Assembly (NCBI RefSeq): GCF_000317305.3
Contig: NC_023036.2
Coordinates: forward strand, 3,038,001-3,102,000
DNA length: 64,000 nt
Reading direction: 5' to 3'
Origin: Mycolicibacterium neoaurum VKM Ac-1815D
GTDB lineage: Bacteria; Actinomycetota; Actinomycetes; Mycobacteriales; Mycobacteriaceae
In this document: positions 1 to 9,347 of the stretch, piece by piece
Layout: each line of letters begins with the position of its first letter
Position numbering within the stretch: position 1 is the stretch's first letter
Notes under the pieces: generated by a model
What the model saw: the letters and a program-made list of their open reading frames with translations, nothing else
Told to the model about the DNA's origin: nothing
Database searches by the model: none
Program-made: the position numbers and the translations under genes

Positions 1-92
1 TCATCGATGCAGGCGCGGGCGGCGTCGATGATCCGGCGGGCGGCCTCGTCGTCGTCGGCGGGGATGTCACCGCCCCATCCGTGTCTGCGCAT
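1..92 (-). CDS. TetR-family transcriptional regulator, N-terminal fragment
   Basis: The gene runs off the left edge; only the first 30 codons from an ATG at 92 are present. The encoded start has the usual TetR opening, an acidic lead (ADDDEAARR) followed by IIDAARACID, the first helix of the TetR DNA-binding domain. It is divergent from the Rieske oxygenase gene that starts at 195. The 102 bp between them hold a 12-bp inverted repeat, so this regulator most likely controls itself and the oxygenase. No effector-binding region is visible, so the inducer cannot be guessed. Confidence 0.6.
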   Translation of the reverse strand, partial: MRRHGWGGDIPADDDEAARRIIDAARACID

Positions 93-154
93 GCAGGCAT
101 CGTGCCATCCCGACGCGCACAGGGAAGAGCTTCATCGTGGAATCAGATGTGGAA

Positions 155-190
155 TCAGAACATACAAATGGTCTCTGATGTATGTTCTGA
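155..190. promoter_or_regulatory. Inverted-repeat operator between tetR and the Rieske oxygenase gene
   Basis: Perfect 12-bp arms TCAGAACATACA (155-166) and TGTATGTTCTGA (179-190) are separated by 12 bp. The right arm contains TATGTT (181-186), which fits the mycobacterial -10 pattern TANNNT and is spaced to start a transcript at or next to the ATG at 195. The same hexamer is present on the other strand in the left arm, pointing at tetR. Repressor bound here would cover both -10 elements. A direct repeat GTGGAATCAGA (137-147 and 149-159) overlaps the left arm. Confidence 0.65.
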
Positions 191-194
191 ATTC

Positions 195-1367
195 ATGACC
201 GCATCGATCGGAACACCGGTGAACAACCGGGACGAGGAACTGACTCGCCGCGCCCTCGCACACGCCATCGGCAAGACCACCGATATGGCCGAGCGTGAGC
301 TGCGGGTGCCGCTGCACTACTACCGCGACCCCAAGGTCACCGAGGTCGAGGAGTCCCAGATCTTGCGCAGGGTGCCGCTGGCCATCGTGCCGAGCGCGCA
401 GGTCGCGGGCGTCAATGACTACGTCGTACGGTCCGTGCTGGGTGATTCGCTGCTGGTCACCCGTGACCGGCACGGCCACAGCCACGTCTTGCTCAACTAC
501 TGCAGGCACCGCGGGGCGATGCCGGCGTGCGGGTCGGGCAAAGCGTCGCGTTTCGTCTGCCCGTACCACGCCTGGAGCTACCGCAACACCGGCGAGCTGT
601 TCGTCGTCCCCGGCCAGGCCGGATTCGATTCGATGGACAAGGCCGACTACGGATTGGTCGAACTGCCCAGCCAGGAGCGGCACGGCTTCATCTGGGCCGT
701 GCTGACCGCGGACGCCGATATCGATGTCGACACCCACCTCGGCACGCTCGGCCCCGAGCTCGAACTGCTGGACTACGCCTCCTACGGCTATCACGGCGAG
801 AAGGAATTCCAATCCCAGGTGTCCTGGAAGGGCGCGCTGGAGGCCTTCGCCGAGGGGTATCACTTCCCGTTCGTGCACGGCGAGAGCGTCATCGGCCAGA
901 ACACACTGGCCAACACCGGTGTCTACGACGAGTTCGGTAGGCACCATCGAATCGGCTTCCCGTTCAACTGGATTCGCAACCTCGCCGAGGATCCTTCGGG
1001 GTCGTGGGATCCGCACATGAACATGGGGGTGATCTACTGGATCTATCCGAACCTGATTCTGGCCAACAGCCCGGTCGGCGTCGAGATCATCGATATGCTG
1101 CCCGCTGGTGAACCGACCCGGTGCACCGTGCGGCACAGCTGGATGAGCCGCGTGCCCGCCGAGAACGACGAGATGCGCGCCAACTACGACCTGATCTTCG
1201 AGGGCGTGCACGCGGCCGTGCGTGACGAGGATTTCGTCATGCTCCCGCAGTGCGGTGAGGGCGTTCGCCGCGCACAGCACGATCACATGATCATCGGCCG
1301 CAACGAGATCGGTGTGCAGCACATGATCACGGTGTTCGCCGCCGAGCTGGGCATCGCTTTGACCTGA
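195..1367 (+). CDS. Rieske 2Fe-2S ring-hydroxylating oxygenase, alpha subunit
   Basis: This 390-residue protein is the terminal-oxygenase (alpha) subunit type of Rieske non-haem iron oxygenases, which hydroxylate aromatic or other organic substrates. The Rieske cluster ligands are C103-x-H105 and C122-x2-H125. The catalytic domain has the EGYHFPFVHG segment with two histidines of the mononuclear iron site. The ATG at 195 was chosen because it sits about 8 bases after a -10-like hexamer inside the operator; no Shine-Dalgarno sequence is visible, which fits a leaderless message. No ferredoxin, reductase or beta subunit gene is adjacent, so electron donors must be encoded elsewhere. The substrate is unknown. 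Confidence 0.85.
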   Translation: MTASIGTPVNNRDEELTRRALAHAIGKTTDMAERELRVPLHYYRDPKVTEVEESQILRRVPLAIVPSAQVAGVNDYVVRSVLGDSLLVTRDRHGHSHVLLNYCRHRGAMPACGSGKASRFVCPYHAWSYRNTGELFVVPGQAGFDSMDKADYGLVELPSQERHGFIWAVLTADADIDVDTHLGTLGPELELLDYASYGYHGEKEFQSQVSWKGALEAFAEGYHFPFVHGESVIGQNTLANTGVYDEFGRHHRIGFPFNWIRNLAEDPSGSWDPHMNMGVIYWIYPNLILANSPVGVEIIDMLPAGEPTRCTVRHSWMSRVPAENDEMRANYDLIFEGVHAAVRDEDFVMLPQCGEGVRRAQHDHMIIGRNEIGVQHMITVFAAELGIALT

Positions 1368-1433
1368 TCGCCTTGACCTGACCGCACAGTGGCGAACCAG
1401 GAACCCGCACGGCACCCCATACGTTGACCGGAC

Positions 1434-1952
1434 ATGGCAATGCGGATGTTCCTGATCTACGTCCTGGTCGAACTGGCCGTGGTGGTCGGGCTGGTCTCCG
1501 CCGTCGGGTTCGGCTGGACGGTACTGGCGATCATGGTCACCTTCGTGGTCGGTCTGGCGCTGGCCGGCTCCCAGGTCGCCCGCCACCTCGCCCGACTGCA
1601 ATCCGCGCTGAACTCGCGTTCGGCCTCGGGTGCGCTGGCCACCGACAGCGCACTGGTGGCGCTCGGGGCGGTGCTTGTCGTGATCCCCGGCCTGGCCAGC
1701 TCGCTGCTCGGCGCGCTGCTGTTGCTGCCGCCGACCCGCCGCATCGCCCGGCCGGTCGCCATCGGGCTCGTCGGTCGTAAGCTTGCCGCGACCCCGGTCG
1801 TGACGGTCTACCCGGGCGGTTTCGGCCGCGGGCAGCGGCCCGCTCCCGACTACGTCGAGGGCGAGGTCATCGATGTCGTCGACGTCGACGGATCGCCGTC
1901 GATGCGTCCCGATCCGACCGCACTGGAGCATCGGGTCATCCGTAACGATTAA
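1434..1952 (+). CDS. fxsA: FxsA family membrane protein
   Basis: This 172-residue protein has three hydrophobic segments (about residues 5-25, 27-45 and 75-100) joined by short basic loops, then a polar C-terminal tail, the FxsA layout. FxsA in Escherichia coli affects phage T7 exclusion by the F plasmid; its cellular function in actinobacteria is unknown. In Mycobacterium tuberculosis an fxsA-like gene also lies near ppm1 and rbpA, so the neighbourhood is conserved. The gene is 12 bp upstream of the amidohydrolase and probably cotranscribed with it. Confidence 0.85.
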   Translation: MAMRMFLIYVLVELAVVVGLVSAVGFGWTVLAIMVTFVVGLALAGSQVARHLARLQSALNSRSASGALATDSALVALGAVLVVIPGLASSLLGALLLLPPTRRIARPVAIGLVGRKLAATPVVTVYPGGFGRGQRPAPDYVEGEVIDVVDVDGSPSMRPDPTALEHRVIRND

Positions 1953-1964
1953 CGTGTCACCTTC

Positions 1965-3563
1965 GTGACGACACTGTTGATCAACGGCCGGGTGCACAGT
2001 CCCGCCGCACCCGATGCCACCGCGATCGCCTTCGGCGACGGACCGGACGGTGCGGTGATGTGGCTGGGTGCCGACGACACCGCGCGTGCGGAGTTTCCCG
2101 ACGCCGTGGTGGTCGATCTGGAGGGCGCCTTCGTCGCCCCGGCATTCGTCGACAGTCACGTCCACCTGACCGCGACCGGCCTGAGTCTGACCGGGCTGGA
2201 TCTGCGCCAGGCCACGTCGCGGGCACACTGCCTGGCCCTGCTCGCCGAGCATGCCGCGGCGCATCCCGACGGCATAATCTGGGGTTCCGGCTGGGACGAG
2301 TCGGGATGGCCCGATCGCACGCCGCCGAGCACCGCCGAGATCGACGGCATCGTCGGTAACCGCCCCGCCTACCTCAGCCGTGTCGATGTGCACTCCGCGG
2401 TGACCTCCAGCGCGCTGCGGTCTGCCGCCACCGACCTCGGCTCGGCCGCGGGCTTCGATCCGCAGCGTCCGCTGACCGCCGCCGCCCACCACCTCGTCCG
2501 AGCCGTCGCGCGTCAGATGCTGACACCCCGGCAGCGGCGCGACGCCCAGCATGCCGCGCTCGACGCGGCCGCTGCGCGCGGCATCGCCGCCGTCCACGAG
2601 TGCGGTGGCCCCGATATCGGCGGTCGCGAGGACTGGGATTCGGTGCGCTCACTCGAGCACGGCGTGCAGATCACCGGCTACTGGGGCGAGGCGGTGGACA
2701 GCGCGGCCGCCGCCCGCGAGCTGATGGCGTCCACCGGCGCCGCGGGGTTGGCGGGCGACCTGTTCGTCGACGGCGCGCTGGGATCGCGCACGGCATGGCT
2801 GCACCAGCCCTACACCGATGCCGGTCATACCTGCGGTAATCGCTACCTCGACAGCGACCAGATCGCAGCCCACCTGCATGCCTGCACCGAGGCCGGCATC
2901 CCGGCGGGGTTCCACGTCATCGGTGACGCGGCGGTGAGCGCGGTCACCGCCGCGGTGCGGCAGACCGCCGAGCGGTTCGGCGGACCCGCCGTGGCCCGCT
3001 GCGGCCATCGGCTCGAGCATCTGGAGATGGTCACCGCCGAGCAGGCAGCCGACCTCGGGCGCTGGGGGGTGATCGCCAGTGTCCAGCCCGCCTTCGATGC
3101 GCTCTGGGGTGGTCCCGAGGGCATGTACGCGCAGCGCCTCGGCGCCGAACGCGCGGCGTTGCTGAATCCGTTCGCGCTGTTAGCATCCCAAGGCGTGCCC
3201 CTCGCCTTCGGCTCCGACAGTCCGGTGACTGGCCTGGATCCGTGGGAGACCGTCCGCGCGGCAGTCCGGCACCGCACGCCGGGTAGCGGAATCTCCGCCC
3301 GCGCGGCGTTCTCGGCGGCCACCCGCGGAGCATGGCGGGCCGGGGGAGCGCGGGACGGTGTCACCGGAACACTGGTTCCGGGTGCCCCTGCCAGCTACGC
3401 CATCTGGGAGACGGGCCCACTGGAGATCAGCACCCCCGCCAACGATGCCGCCGCTCGGTGGTCGACCGATCCGCGTTCCCGGGTGCCCGCGCTGCCGAAC
3501 CTGGACGGCGCACTGCCCCGCTGCCTGCGGACGGTGCATCGAGGCGCGGTGCTGCATGGGTGA
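1965..3563 (+). CDS. Amidohydrolase family protein (YtcJ-like)
   Basis: This 532-residue metal-dependent hydrolase of the amidohydrolase superfamily, YtcJ-like group, has an N-terminal beta-sandwich strand, then DSHVHL (metal-binding HxH, about residues 64-69), FHVIGD with a histidine ligand (about 311-316), HRLEHLE (about 343-349) and FGSDSPV with the catalytic aspartate (about 414-420). Members hydrolyse N-substituted amide or imide bonds; the substrate here is unknown. It starts with GTG 12 bp after fxsA. Its end overlaps the likely lnt start by 8 bp, so the three genes look like one transcription unit. No signal peptide is visible. Confidence 0.85.
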   Translation: MTTLLINGRVHSPAAPDATAIAFGDGPDGAVMWLGADDTARAEFPDAVVVDLEGAFVAPAFVDSHVHLTATGLSLTGLDLRQATSRAHCLALLAEHAAAHPDGIIWGSGWDESGWPDRTPPSTAEIDGIVGNRPAYLSRVDVHSAVTSSALRSAATDLGSAAGFDPQRPLTAAAHHLVRAVARQMLTPRQRRDAQHAALDAAAARGIAAVHECGGPDIGGREDWDSVRSLEHGVQITGYWGEAVDSAAAARELMASTGAAGLAGDLFVDGALGSRTAWLHQPYTDAGHTCGNRYLDSDQIAAHLHACTEAGIPAGFHVIGDAAVSAVTAAVRQTAERFGGPAVARCGHRLEHLEMVTAEQAADLGRWGVIASVQPAFDALWGGPEGMYAQRLGAERAALLNPFALLASQGVPLAFGSDSPVTGLDPWETVRAAVRHRTPGSGISARAAFSAATRGAWRAGGARDGVTGTLVPGAPASYAIWETGPLEISTPANDAAARWSTDPRSRVPALPNLDGALPRCLRTVHRGAVLHG

Positions 3564-5310
3564 CGGCGCCCCCGGCCGGTTCGCGCGCCACGCCGACACC
3601 ATGCGGCGAGCGCTGATCGCGCGCTGGGCCCGATTGCTGGCGTCGGTGGCCGGCGGTGTGTTGCTGTATCTGAGTTTTCCACCCGTCGGCTGGTGGTGGA
3701 CCGCGTTCCCGGCGCTGGCACTGCTCGGTTGGGTACTGACCCGCGCCCAGACGACGCGCGCCGGCGGGTTCGGCTACGGACTGGTGTTCGGACTCGCCTT
3801 TTCCCTGCCGCTGCTGCCGTGGATAGGGCTTTTCGTGGGCACCGGGCCGTGGCTGGCGCTGGCGCTGTTGGAGTCGCTGTTCCCGGCACTGTTCGGTCTG
3901 CTGGCGGTGCTGGTGCGCGGACTGCCCGGTTGGCCGGTGTGGTTCGCCGCGGAGTGGGCCGTCGGGGAGTGGCTCAAATCGACGGTGCCCTTCGGCGGGT
4001 TTCCGTGGGGTGTTGTCGGTTTCGGGCAGACCGACGGCCCGCTGCTACCGCTCGCGCAGGTGGGCGGGGCGCCGCTGGTGTCGGTGGCCACCGCGCTCGT
4101 CGGGTTCGGCCTCACGGCGCTGACGCTGGAGATCGTGCTCTGGTGGCGTCACGGCCATCCGAACCGACCACGGCGCGCCGGCAAAGTCGATGCCGCCCGT
4201 CCGGAAGCGGTGCTGCCAGGCATGTGCATCTGCGTGGTGCTGCTGGCCACCGCGCTGGTCTGGCCATCGGTCCGGCAGTCCGGTGTCGGCGCGGGCGATC
4301 ACCCCGCGGTGACCGTCGCCGCGATCCAGGGCAATGTGCCTCGTCTCGGTCTGGACTTCAACGCCCAGCGACGCGCGGTGCTGGACAATCACGTGGCCGA
4401 GACACTGCGACTGGCCGACGAGGTGCGCGCCGGCCGGGCACCCCGGCCCATGGTCGTCATCTGGCCGGAGAACTCCTCCGATATCGACCCGCTGCGCAAC
4501 ACCGACGCCTCGGCGGCGATCTCGGAGGCCGCCCGTGCGATCGGGGCTCCGATCCTGGTCGGCACCGTCCTCGCCGCGCCCGATTACACGCCCACCCAGC
4601 CGGTGACCACCAACTCCGTCCTGGTCTGGGATCAGGACAATGGGCCGCAGGACCGCCACGACAAGCGCATCGTGCAACCCTTCGGCGAGTACCTGCCCTG
4701 GCGCGGCTTCTTCCGCAAGTTCTCGTCCTATGCCGACCGCGCCGGCTACTTCGTCCCCGGTACCGACAACGGCGTCGTGCAGGCGGCCGGAATACCGATC
4801 GGTGTCGCCACCTGCTGGGAGGTGATCTTCGACCGAGCGGTCCGCGAATCCGTCCTCGGCGGCGCGCAGTTCCTCGCGGTGCCGAGCAACAACGCGACCT
4901 TCGACGAGACCATGAGCCGCCAACAGTTGGCGTTCGCCCGGCTGCGGGCAGTCGAACACGACCGCTATGTGGTCGTCGCGGGAACCACTGGTATCAGTGC
5001 CGTGATAGCACCGGATGGTCAGGTGGTGGCACGCACGGAGTGGTTCGAACCCGCGTATCTGGATTCCGTGGTGAAGCTGCGGTCCGACATCACCTTCGCC
5101 ACCCGCTGGGGCCCAGTGGTGCAGGCGGTGCTGGTGGGCATCGGCCTGGCCGCTGTGCTCGCCGCGATGCTGCATAATCGGAGATTCGCAAGCGGGAGAC
5201 AGCCCGCTGCCGGCAACACCGGAAGCCGACGGCGGGAAGCCGACGCCGACGCATCCGGGCAGGTACGGGAGCAATCCGCCCAGAGCAGTGAGGATGAGAA
5301 GAGAGCATGA
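3556..5310 (+). CDS. lnt: Apolipoprotein N-acyltransferase
   Basis: Lnt adds the third acyl chain to the N-terminal cysteine of lipoproteins at the outer face of the membrane. The 584-residue product has a block of hydrophobic helices (about residues 25-240), then a nitrilase-like domain with the catalytic triad E305 (WPENSSD), K370 ([12 protein letters not shown]) and C420 (ATCWEV), and one C-terminal helix. The start is uncertain: ATG 3556 overlaps the upstream gene, ATG 3601 would give a 569-residue protein. It overlaps ppm1 by 4 bp. In M. tuberculosis the two activities are fused in one protein; here they are separate, as in M. smegmatis. Confidence 0.93.
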   Translation: MGDGAPGRFARHADTMRRALIARWARLLASVAGGVLLYLSFPPVGWWWTAFPALALLGWVLTRAQTTRAGGFGYGLVFGLAFSLPLLPWIGLFVGTGPWLALALLESLFPALFGLLAVLVRGLPGWPVWFAAEWAVGEWLKSTVPFGGFPWGVVGFGQTDGPLLPLAQVGGAPLVSVATALVGFGLTALTLEIVLWWRHGHPNRPRRAGKVDAARPEAVLPGMCICVVLLATALVWPSVRQSGVGAGDHPAVTVAAIQGNVPRLGLDFNAQRRAVLDNHVAETLRLADEVRAGRAPRPMVVIWPENSSDIDPLRNTDASAAISEAARAIGAPILVGTVLAAPDYTPTQPVTTNSVLVWDQDNGPQDRHDKRIVQPFGEYLPWRGFFRKFSSYADRAGYFVPGTDNGVVQAAGIPIGVATCWEVIFDRAVRESVLGGAQFLAVPSNNATFDETMSRQQLAFARLRAVEHDRYVVVAGTTGISAVIAPDGQVVARTEWFEPAYLDSVVKLRSDITFATRWGPVVQAVLVGIGLAAVLAAMLHNRRFASGRQPAAGNTGSRRREADADASGQVREQSAQSSEDEKRA

Positions 5311-6110
5311 GCACGACCGATAACCAGGAGCAGGACTCCGGCTATCCCGCTTCTCCCAGTCGGCGGACGCTGGTGATCATCCCCACCTACAACGAGCGCG
5401 AGAACCTGCCGCTGATCGCGGCCAGGGTGCGCGCCGCCACACCGCACGTCCACATCCTCGTCGTCGACGACGGCAGCCCCGACGGCACCGGCCAGCTCGC
5501 CGATGAACTGGCCCTGGCCGATCCGGATCGGGTGCACGTGATGCACCGCGTCAGCAAGGACGGACTCGGTGCGGCCTACCTTGCGGGATTCGCCTGGGGC
5601 CTTGGCCGTGGATACTCGGTCCTTGTCGAGATGGACGCCGACGGCAGCCACGCACCGGAAGAACTCGGCACGCTGCTGGACGCGGTGGACGCCGGTGCGG
5701 ACCTGGTGATCGGTTCGCGCTACGTGCCCGGCGGCGCCATCCGCAACTGGCCGCGGCGGCGGTTCGTGCTGTCCAAGACCGCCAACACCTATGCCAGGGT
5801 GCTGCTCGGGGTGAACATCAACGACATCACGGCCGGCTACCGCGCCTACCGCCGTGAGGTACTGGAGAAGATCGACCTCTCGGCCGTCGACTCCAAGGGC
5901 TATTGCTTCCAGATCGACCTGAGCTGGCGCGCCATCAACGCCGGATTCAAGGTCGTCGAGGTCCCGATCACGTTCACCGAGCGCGAGCTCGGGGTGTCGA
6001 AGATGAGCGGATCCAATATCCGCGAGGCCATGGTCAAGGTGGCCGAATGGGGTTTGCGCGGGCGGATCGACCGGGCCCGCGGTGTCACCAGCAAGCCGGC
6101 GCAGCTCTAG
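5307..6110 (+). CDS. ppm1: Polyprenol monophosphomannose synthase
   Basis: This GT-A fold family 2 glycosyltransferase transfers mannose from GDP-mannose to polyprenyl phosphate, making the donor used for lipoarabinomannan, lipomannan and protein mannosylation at the cell envelope. The 267 residues include [12 protein letters not shown] at the nucleotide-binding start, [11 protein letters not shown] and EMDADGSH with the DxD metal site. There is no membrane domain; the protein probably docks on the Lnt membrane part, as shown for the separate mycobacterial proteins. ATGA overlap with lnt indicates translational coupling. Confidence 0.95.
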   Translation: MSTTDNQEQDSGYPASPSRRTLVIIPTYNERENLPLIAARVRAATPHVHILVVDDGSPDGTGQLADELALADPDRVHVMHRVSKDGLGAAYLAGFAWGLGRGYSVLVEMDADGSHAPEELGTLLDAVDAGADLVIGSRYVPGGAIRNWPRRRFVLSKTANTYARVLLGVNINDITAGYRAYRREVLEKIDLSAVDSKGYCFQIDLSWRAINAGFKVVEVPITFTERELGVSKMSGSNIREAMVKVAEWGLRGRIDRARGVTSKPAQL

Positions 6111-6140
6111 CGGACCGGCGCAGCTCTGGCGGAACTGTGC

Positions 6141-6156
6141 CGGCCCCTCCGGGCCG
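6141..6156. terminator. Short hairpin between convergent ppm1 and rbpA
   Basis: CGGCCC and GGGCCG form a 6-bp stem around a CTCC loop, just past the rbpA stop codon and 30 bp past ppm1. No T-run follows on either strand, so it is at best a weak intrinsic terminator. Confidence 0.4.
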
Positions 6157-6157
6157 T

Positions 6158-6493
6158 CTAGCCGCGACGCTTGGTCTTGATGATGTCGAGGCGCTCCTTG
6201 AGCAGTTCCTCGAGTTCTTCGACCGAACGGCGCTCCAACAGCATGTCCCAGTGCGTACGCGGAGGCTTGACCTTCTTGGGCTCCGGGACGTCACCCTCGA
6301 TCAGGGTGCCTTCCAGCCCGTTCCGGCACAGCCAGGTGCCCGGGATCTCGGCGTCATCGGCGAACGGAACGTCGAATTCCTCACCATTGTCGGTCCGGTA
6401 GCGCGCGACCTGACGCGGTGCCAGGTCGTGGTTGCGATCGGTTTCGTAGCTCACGGCACCGAGGCGGCTGCCCCGCAGGACTCGATCAGCCAT
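6158..6493 (-). CDS. rbpA: RNA polymerase-binding protein RbpA
   Basis: RbpA binds the group I/II sigma factors SigA and SigB and stabilises the open promoter complex. The 111-residue product matches the mycobacterial protein almost residue for residue: opening MADRVLRGSRLGAVSYE, the core with PGTWLCRNG and EPKKVKPPRTHWDM, and a C-terminal sigma-interacting helix (RRSVEELEELLKERLD). ATG 6493 was chosen because AAGGAGA lies 8 bases upstream and the length equals the known protein; an in-frame TTG two codons earlier is less likely. A GGAAC-18-GTT promoter lies upstream, suggesting control by a stress sigma factor. Confidence 0.97.
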   Translation of the reverse strand: MADRVLRGSRLGAVSYETDRNHDLAPRQVARYRTDNGEEFDVPFADDAEIPGTWLCRNGLEGTLIEGDVPEPKKVKPPRTHWDMLLERRSVEELEELLKERLDIIKTKRRG

Positions 6494-6534
6494 CGTCAAC
6501 TCTCCTTAGACACGCGCAATTGTTCCGCAGGATC

Positions 6535-6560
6535 AACGCAGCAGATACCTGATTGGTTCC
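6535..6560 (-). promoter_or_regulatory. SigH/SigE-type (ECF) promoter of rbpA
   Basis: On the minus strand GGAAC (6560-6556) and GTT (6537-6535) are separated by exactly 18 bp. This is the -35/-10 pattern of SigR in Streptomyces and SigH/SigE in mycobacteria. It lies about 42 bp upstream of the rbpA start codon. Streptomyces rbpA is known to be under SigR control, so the arrangement is biologically sensible. A separate housekeeping promoter may also exist. Confidence 0.6.
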
Positions 6561-6637
6561 CCGGCGTCCTCCGACTCGACTGACCAGGATACGGCAGATA
6601 CTGCGATCACCCGGCCAGGCCGTCTACAGTCGCCCCC

Positions 6638-6997
6638 GTGACTTCAGCTACGCCGGGCAGTTCGGCCACCCGCCGGCGGGCGCGGCCCCAACCGTGCCGC
6701 TGGTGTGGCCGTGAGGTGCCCGACGCCGGGATGGGCCGACGCCGCCAGTACTGCAGGCAATCCTGTCGCCAGCGTGCCTATGAACAACGCGCGCAGGTCA
6801 AGGGCACCTCGGTGGCTCCGGACGCGGTGGTGCTGTCGGCAGAGGAAGCGGCCGATCTCTCCGACCGGCTCTACCAACTGCGATGTGCCGCCGAAGATGT
6901 CACCACCGCGGTCGAGGAGGGTGCCACGGCCGCCGAGCTGCTGGCGCTGTGCCAGGACCTGCTCGGAGCGGCGAAGGCGGCCGACGGCTGGCGCTGA
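6638..6997 (+). CDS. Conserved mycobacterial protein with a zinc-ribbon-like Cys cluster
   Basis: The function is unknown. The 119-residue product has a basic N terminus, then CRWCGREVP and YCRQSCRQRAYEQR (about residues 21-50), a C-x2-C plus C-x3-C pair resembling a small zinc finger, followed by a helical acidic half. A small protein of this kind lies beside rbpA in M. tuberculosis (the Rv2049c position), so the linkage is conserved. The GTG start at 6638 is the first in frame. It diverges from rbpA and shares a 144-bp upstream region with it. Confidence 0.7.
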   Translation: MTSATPGSSATRRRARPQPCRWCGREVPDAGMGRRRQYCRQSCRQRAYEQRAQVKGTSVAPDAVVLSAEEAADLSDRLYQLRCAAEDVTTAVEEGATAAELLALCQDLLGAAKAADGWR

Positions 6998-7001
6998 CCG
7001 G

Positions 7002-7706
7002 TCAGCAGGACAACCGGATACCGATGCCCGGCGGCGGGCGATCCTGGGCTAGGCAACCGAAGCCGGTGATGCCATCGGCGGCCATCCGCACCGCCGAACG
7101 CTGGGCGTAGTTCACGCACACCAGCGCTGCTGTGTCGGCGCGACACCGCATATCGCCGAATGTCAACGAGTCCCCGACGGGTAGGGCGGCACCCGCGCCG
7201 TCCCGGAAGGGACCGGGGTCGCCCCGAACCGATCCGATCTCCACCGCCGAGCCGTCGAAGTCGACCCAATCGCCCCGCCACACCGTGATCGCGTCGGGTG
7301 GTCGTGGCGGCGGGTCGTCGAGGTCGACGAGGCACGCGAGGGCCCCGGCTCGATACCGGGAGGTGCTGACGCAGTTGGTGACCGCGGTGGTGAACGCCAC
7401 CCCGTCGACAGCCGCGGTGACCCCGGCACGGGCCATCGTGGCGTACCGGTCGGCGGGTGCGGCGGTACCCGCTTCGATCCAACCGATGACCTCGGTGAGG
7501 TCGGCGCCGGCCGATGGAACGCCCCGCTTCGTCGACGTGGTGGTCGTCGGCTTGGTGATCGTCGGTGTGGTGGTTCGCGGCGAGGATTGGGCGGATCCGG
7601 TGGTCTTCGGTGCGACGGTCAGCGGGGTTCGGCCGGTATCCGCACCGTGCCCCGCCGAACACCCCGCCACCAGCACAGATGTCGCCGCCACCAACATCCA
7701 TCGCAT
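7002..7706 (-). CDS. Putative lipoprotein of unknown function
   Basis: The 234-residue product begins with a signal peptide ending in the lipobox LVAGC (cysteine at about residue 16), so it should be lipid-anchored on the outer side of the membrane. A Thr/Lys-rich linker (about 30-55) precedes a globular domain with several cysteines (TNC, LAC, MRC, LVC, FGC and a C-terminal C), compatible with disulfides. No known fold is recognised. It faces the esterase at 7784, and the 77 bp between them must hold both promoters. Its end is 4 bp from the convergent small protein gene. Confidence 0.7.
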   Translation of the reverse strand: MRWMLVAATSVLVAGCSAGHGADTGRTPLTVAPKTTGSAQSSPRTTTPTITKPTTTTSTKRGVPSAGADLTEVIGWIEAGTAAPADRYATMARAGVTAAVDGVAFTTAVTNCVSTSRYRAGALACLVDLDDPPPRPPDAITVWRGDWVDFDGSAVEIGSVRGDPGPFRDGAGAALPVGDSLTFGDMRCRADTAALVCVNYAQRSAVRMAADGITGFGCLAQDRPPPGIGIRLSC

Positions 7707-7770
7707 GCGGTCAGGGTAGCTGGCGGCGTGGCGTGGGCCCGCAAGATGCGGAACGCACCCGTTTTTTCGA

Positions 7771-7776
7771 TAACGT
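7771..7776 (+). promoter_or_regulatory. -10-like hexamer for the carboxylesterase gene
   Basis: TAACGT fits the mycobacterial -10 pattern TANNNT and ends 7 bases before the ATG at 7784. The spacing predicts a transcript that starts on or one base before the start codon, a leaderless message, and there is no Shine-Dalgarno sequence. Confidence 0.35.
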
Positions 7777-7783
7777 CGGCATC

Positions 7784-9295
7784 ATGCACCAGCAGACGAT
7801 CCGGGCCCGTATCAGCACGGGCACCGTCGAGGGGTTCACCAAAGACGGTGTGCACCGCTGGCGGTCCATCCCCTATGCCAAGGCCCCGGTGGGCCCGTTG
7901 CGATTCCGAGCGCCCGTACCTGCCGACCCCTGGCCCGGGGTGCGGTACTGCCACGGTTTCACCTATTGCGCGCCGCAACAGAAGATGTACACCCTGCTCG
8001 GCGTCGGCAAGTACCAGCCGATGAGCGAGGATTGCCTGACGCTGAACGTGGTGGCACCCGAGAATCCGGACAGCGACGAACCGCTGCCGGTGATGTTCTT
8101 CATCCACGGCGGCGGCTACATCCTCGGCAGCTCGGCCACACCGATCTACGACGGAGTCGCGCTGGCCAAACGGGGCTGCGTCTACGTCTCGGTGAACTAC
8201 CGGCTCGGCCCGCTGGGGTGTCTGGATCTCTCGTCGCTGTCCACCCCGGAGCATCCGATCGACGACAATCTCTTCCTGCGCGATCTGGTGCTGGCCCTGC
8301 AGTGGGTGCGGGACAACGCCGCGGTGTTCGGCGGCGATCCCGACAACGTCACGATCTTCGGCGAGAGCGCCGGGGCGCACGCCGTCGCAACGCTGATGGC
8401 CACACCGGCGGCCGCCGGACTGTTCCGTCAGGCCATCGCCGAGAGCCCCGCCAGTGGCATGGCGGGCAGCGCCGAGGTGGCTGCGGCGTTCGCCGACGAT
8501 TACGCGGCCCTGCTCGGTGTACGCCCGTCCGAGGGGGCGGCCGCGGTGATGGCGGCCAAGCCGGCACAGCTGATCGACGCCCTGGACCGGCTGATGGTCG
8601 ACGGGATGAAGGCCATGCGGGGCGCGTTCCCGGTGGGGCCGACATATGGCACCAAGATGCTGCCGAAGGACCCGGTGGTGGCGATGCGCGACGGTGACGC
8701 GCATCAGGTGCCGCTCATCGTGGGTACCAATGCCGACGAGGGCAAGCTGTTCACCCGCTTCCTGCAATTGCTGCCGACCACCGAGCCGGCGATCGAGATG
8801 TTGCTCGCCGACAGCGATATCGAGGTCCGCGAGCGGATCACCGGTGCTTATCCCGGATATCCGAGCCCGTCGGCGTGTGTGCGGTTGGGCGGGGACTTCG
8901 CGTTCGGCACCGCGGCCTGGCAGATCGCCGCGGCGCACGGTGCACACAGCCCGACCTACGTCTACCGCTACGACTATGCACCGCGCACCTTTCGGTGGTC
9001 TGGTCTCGGCGCGACGCATGCCACCGAGCTGTTCGCCGTATTCGACATCTACCGAACGCGTTTCGGGTCGCTGCTGACAGCGGCCGGGGACCGCGTGTCG
9101 GCCGCCCGGGTGAGCAGGGATGTCCAACGGCGATGGGGCGAGTTCAGCCGCACCGGCAGACCTGGTGAGGGCTGGCCGCGCTATGACGAGGGCATGCGGG
9201 CCGTTCTGGTGTTCGACCGCCAGACCAGGCTCGAGTACGACCCGCACTCCGGCCGCCGCCAGGCGTGGGAGGGTTTCACGCTCGCCGCTCAGTAG
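7784..9295 (+). CDS. Type B carboxylesterase/lipase
   Basis: This 503-residue alpha/beta hydrolase of the carboxylesterase type B family hydrolyses carboxylic esters. Visible elements are the family opening GTVEGF and SIPYAKAPVGPLRF, the oxyanion region FFIHGGGY, the nucleophile motif GESAGAHA (catalytic serine), the acid in TNADEGKLF and the catalytic histidine in GATHATELF. No signal peptide is visible, so it is probably cytoplasmic. The ATG at 7784 follows a -10-like hexamer. The next gene, an amine oxidase, begins 52 bp downstream in the same direction. The natural substrate is unknown. Confidence 0.88.
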   Translation: MHQQTIRARISTGTVEGFTKDGVHRWRSIPYAKAPVGPLRFRAPVPADPWPGVRYCHGFTYCAPQQKMYTLLGVGKYQPMSEDCLTLNVVAPENPDSDEPLPVMFFIHGGGYILGSSATPIYDGVALAKRGCVYVSVNYRLGPLGCLDLSSLSTPEHPIDDNLFLRDLVLALQWVRDNAAVFGGDPDNVTIFGESAGAHAVATLMATPAAAGLFRQAIAESPASGMAGSAEVAAAFADDYAALLGVRPSEGAAAVMAAKPAQLIDALDRLMVDGMKAMRGAFPVGPTYGTKMLPKDPVVAMRDGDAHQVPLIVGTNADEGKLFTRFLQLLPTTEPAIEMLLADSDIEVRERITGAYPGYPSPSACVRLGGDFAFGTAAWQIAAAHGAHSPTYVYRYDYAPRTFRWSGLGATHATELFAVFDIYRTRFGSLLTAAGDRVSAARVSRDVQRRWGEFSRTGRPGEGWPRYDEGMRAVLVFDRQTRLEYDPHSGRRQAWEGFTLAAQ

Positions 9296-9347
9296 CGATT
9301 GGCGACAACTGCGTGCGCGGCGGCGCCGGGTGTGATTGCGTGTGCCG

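Noticed and set aside
132..2597. Open frame of 821 codons on the minus strand across the oxygenase, fxsA and amidohydrolase genes
   Set aside because: Low-complexity Arg/Gly/Asp-rich translation typical of the antisense frame of GC-rich genes, while the plus-strand genes have clear family motifs.
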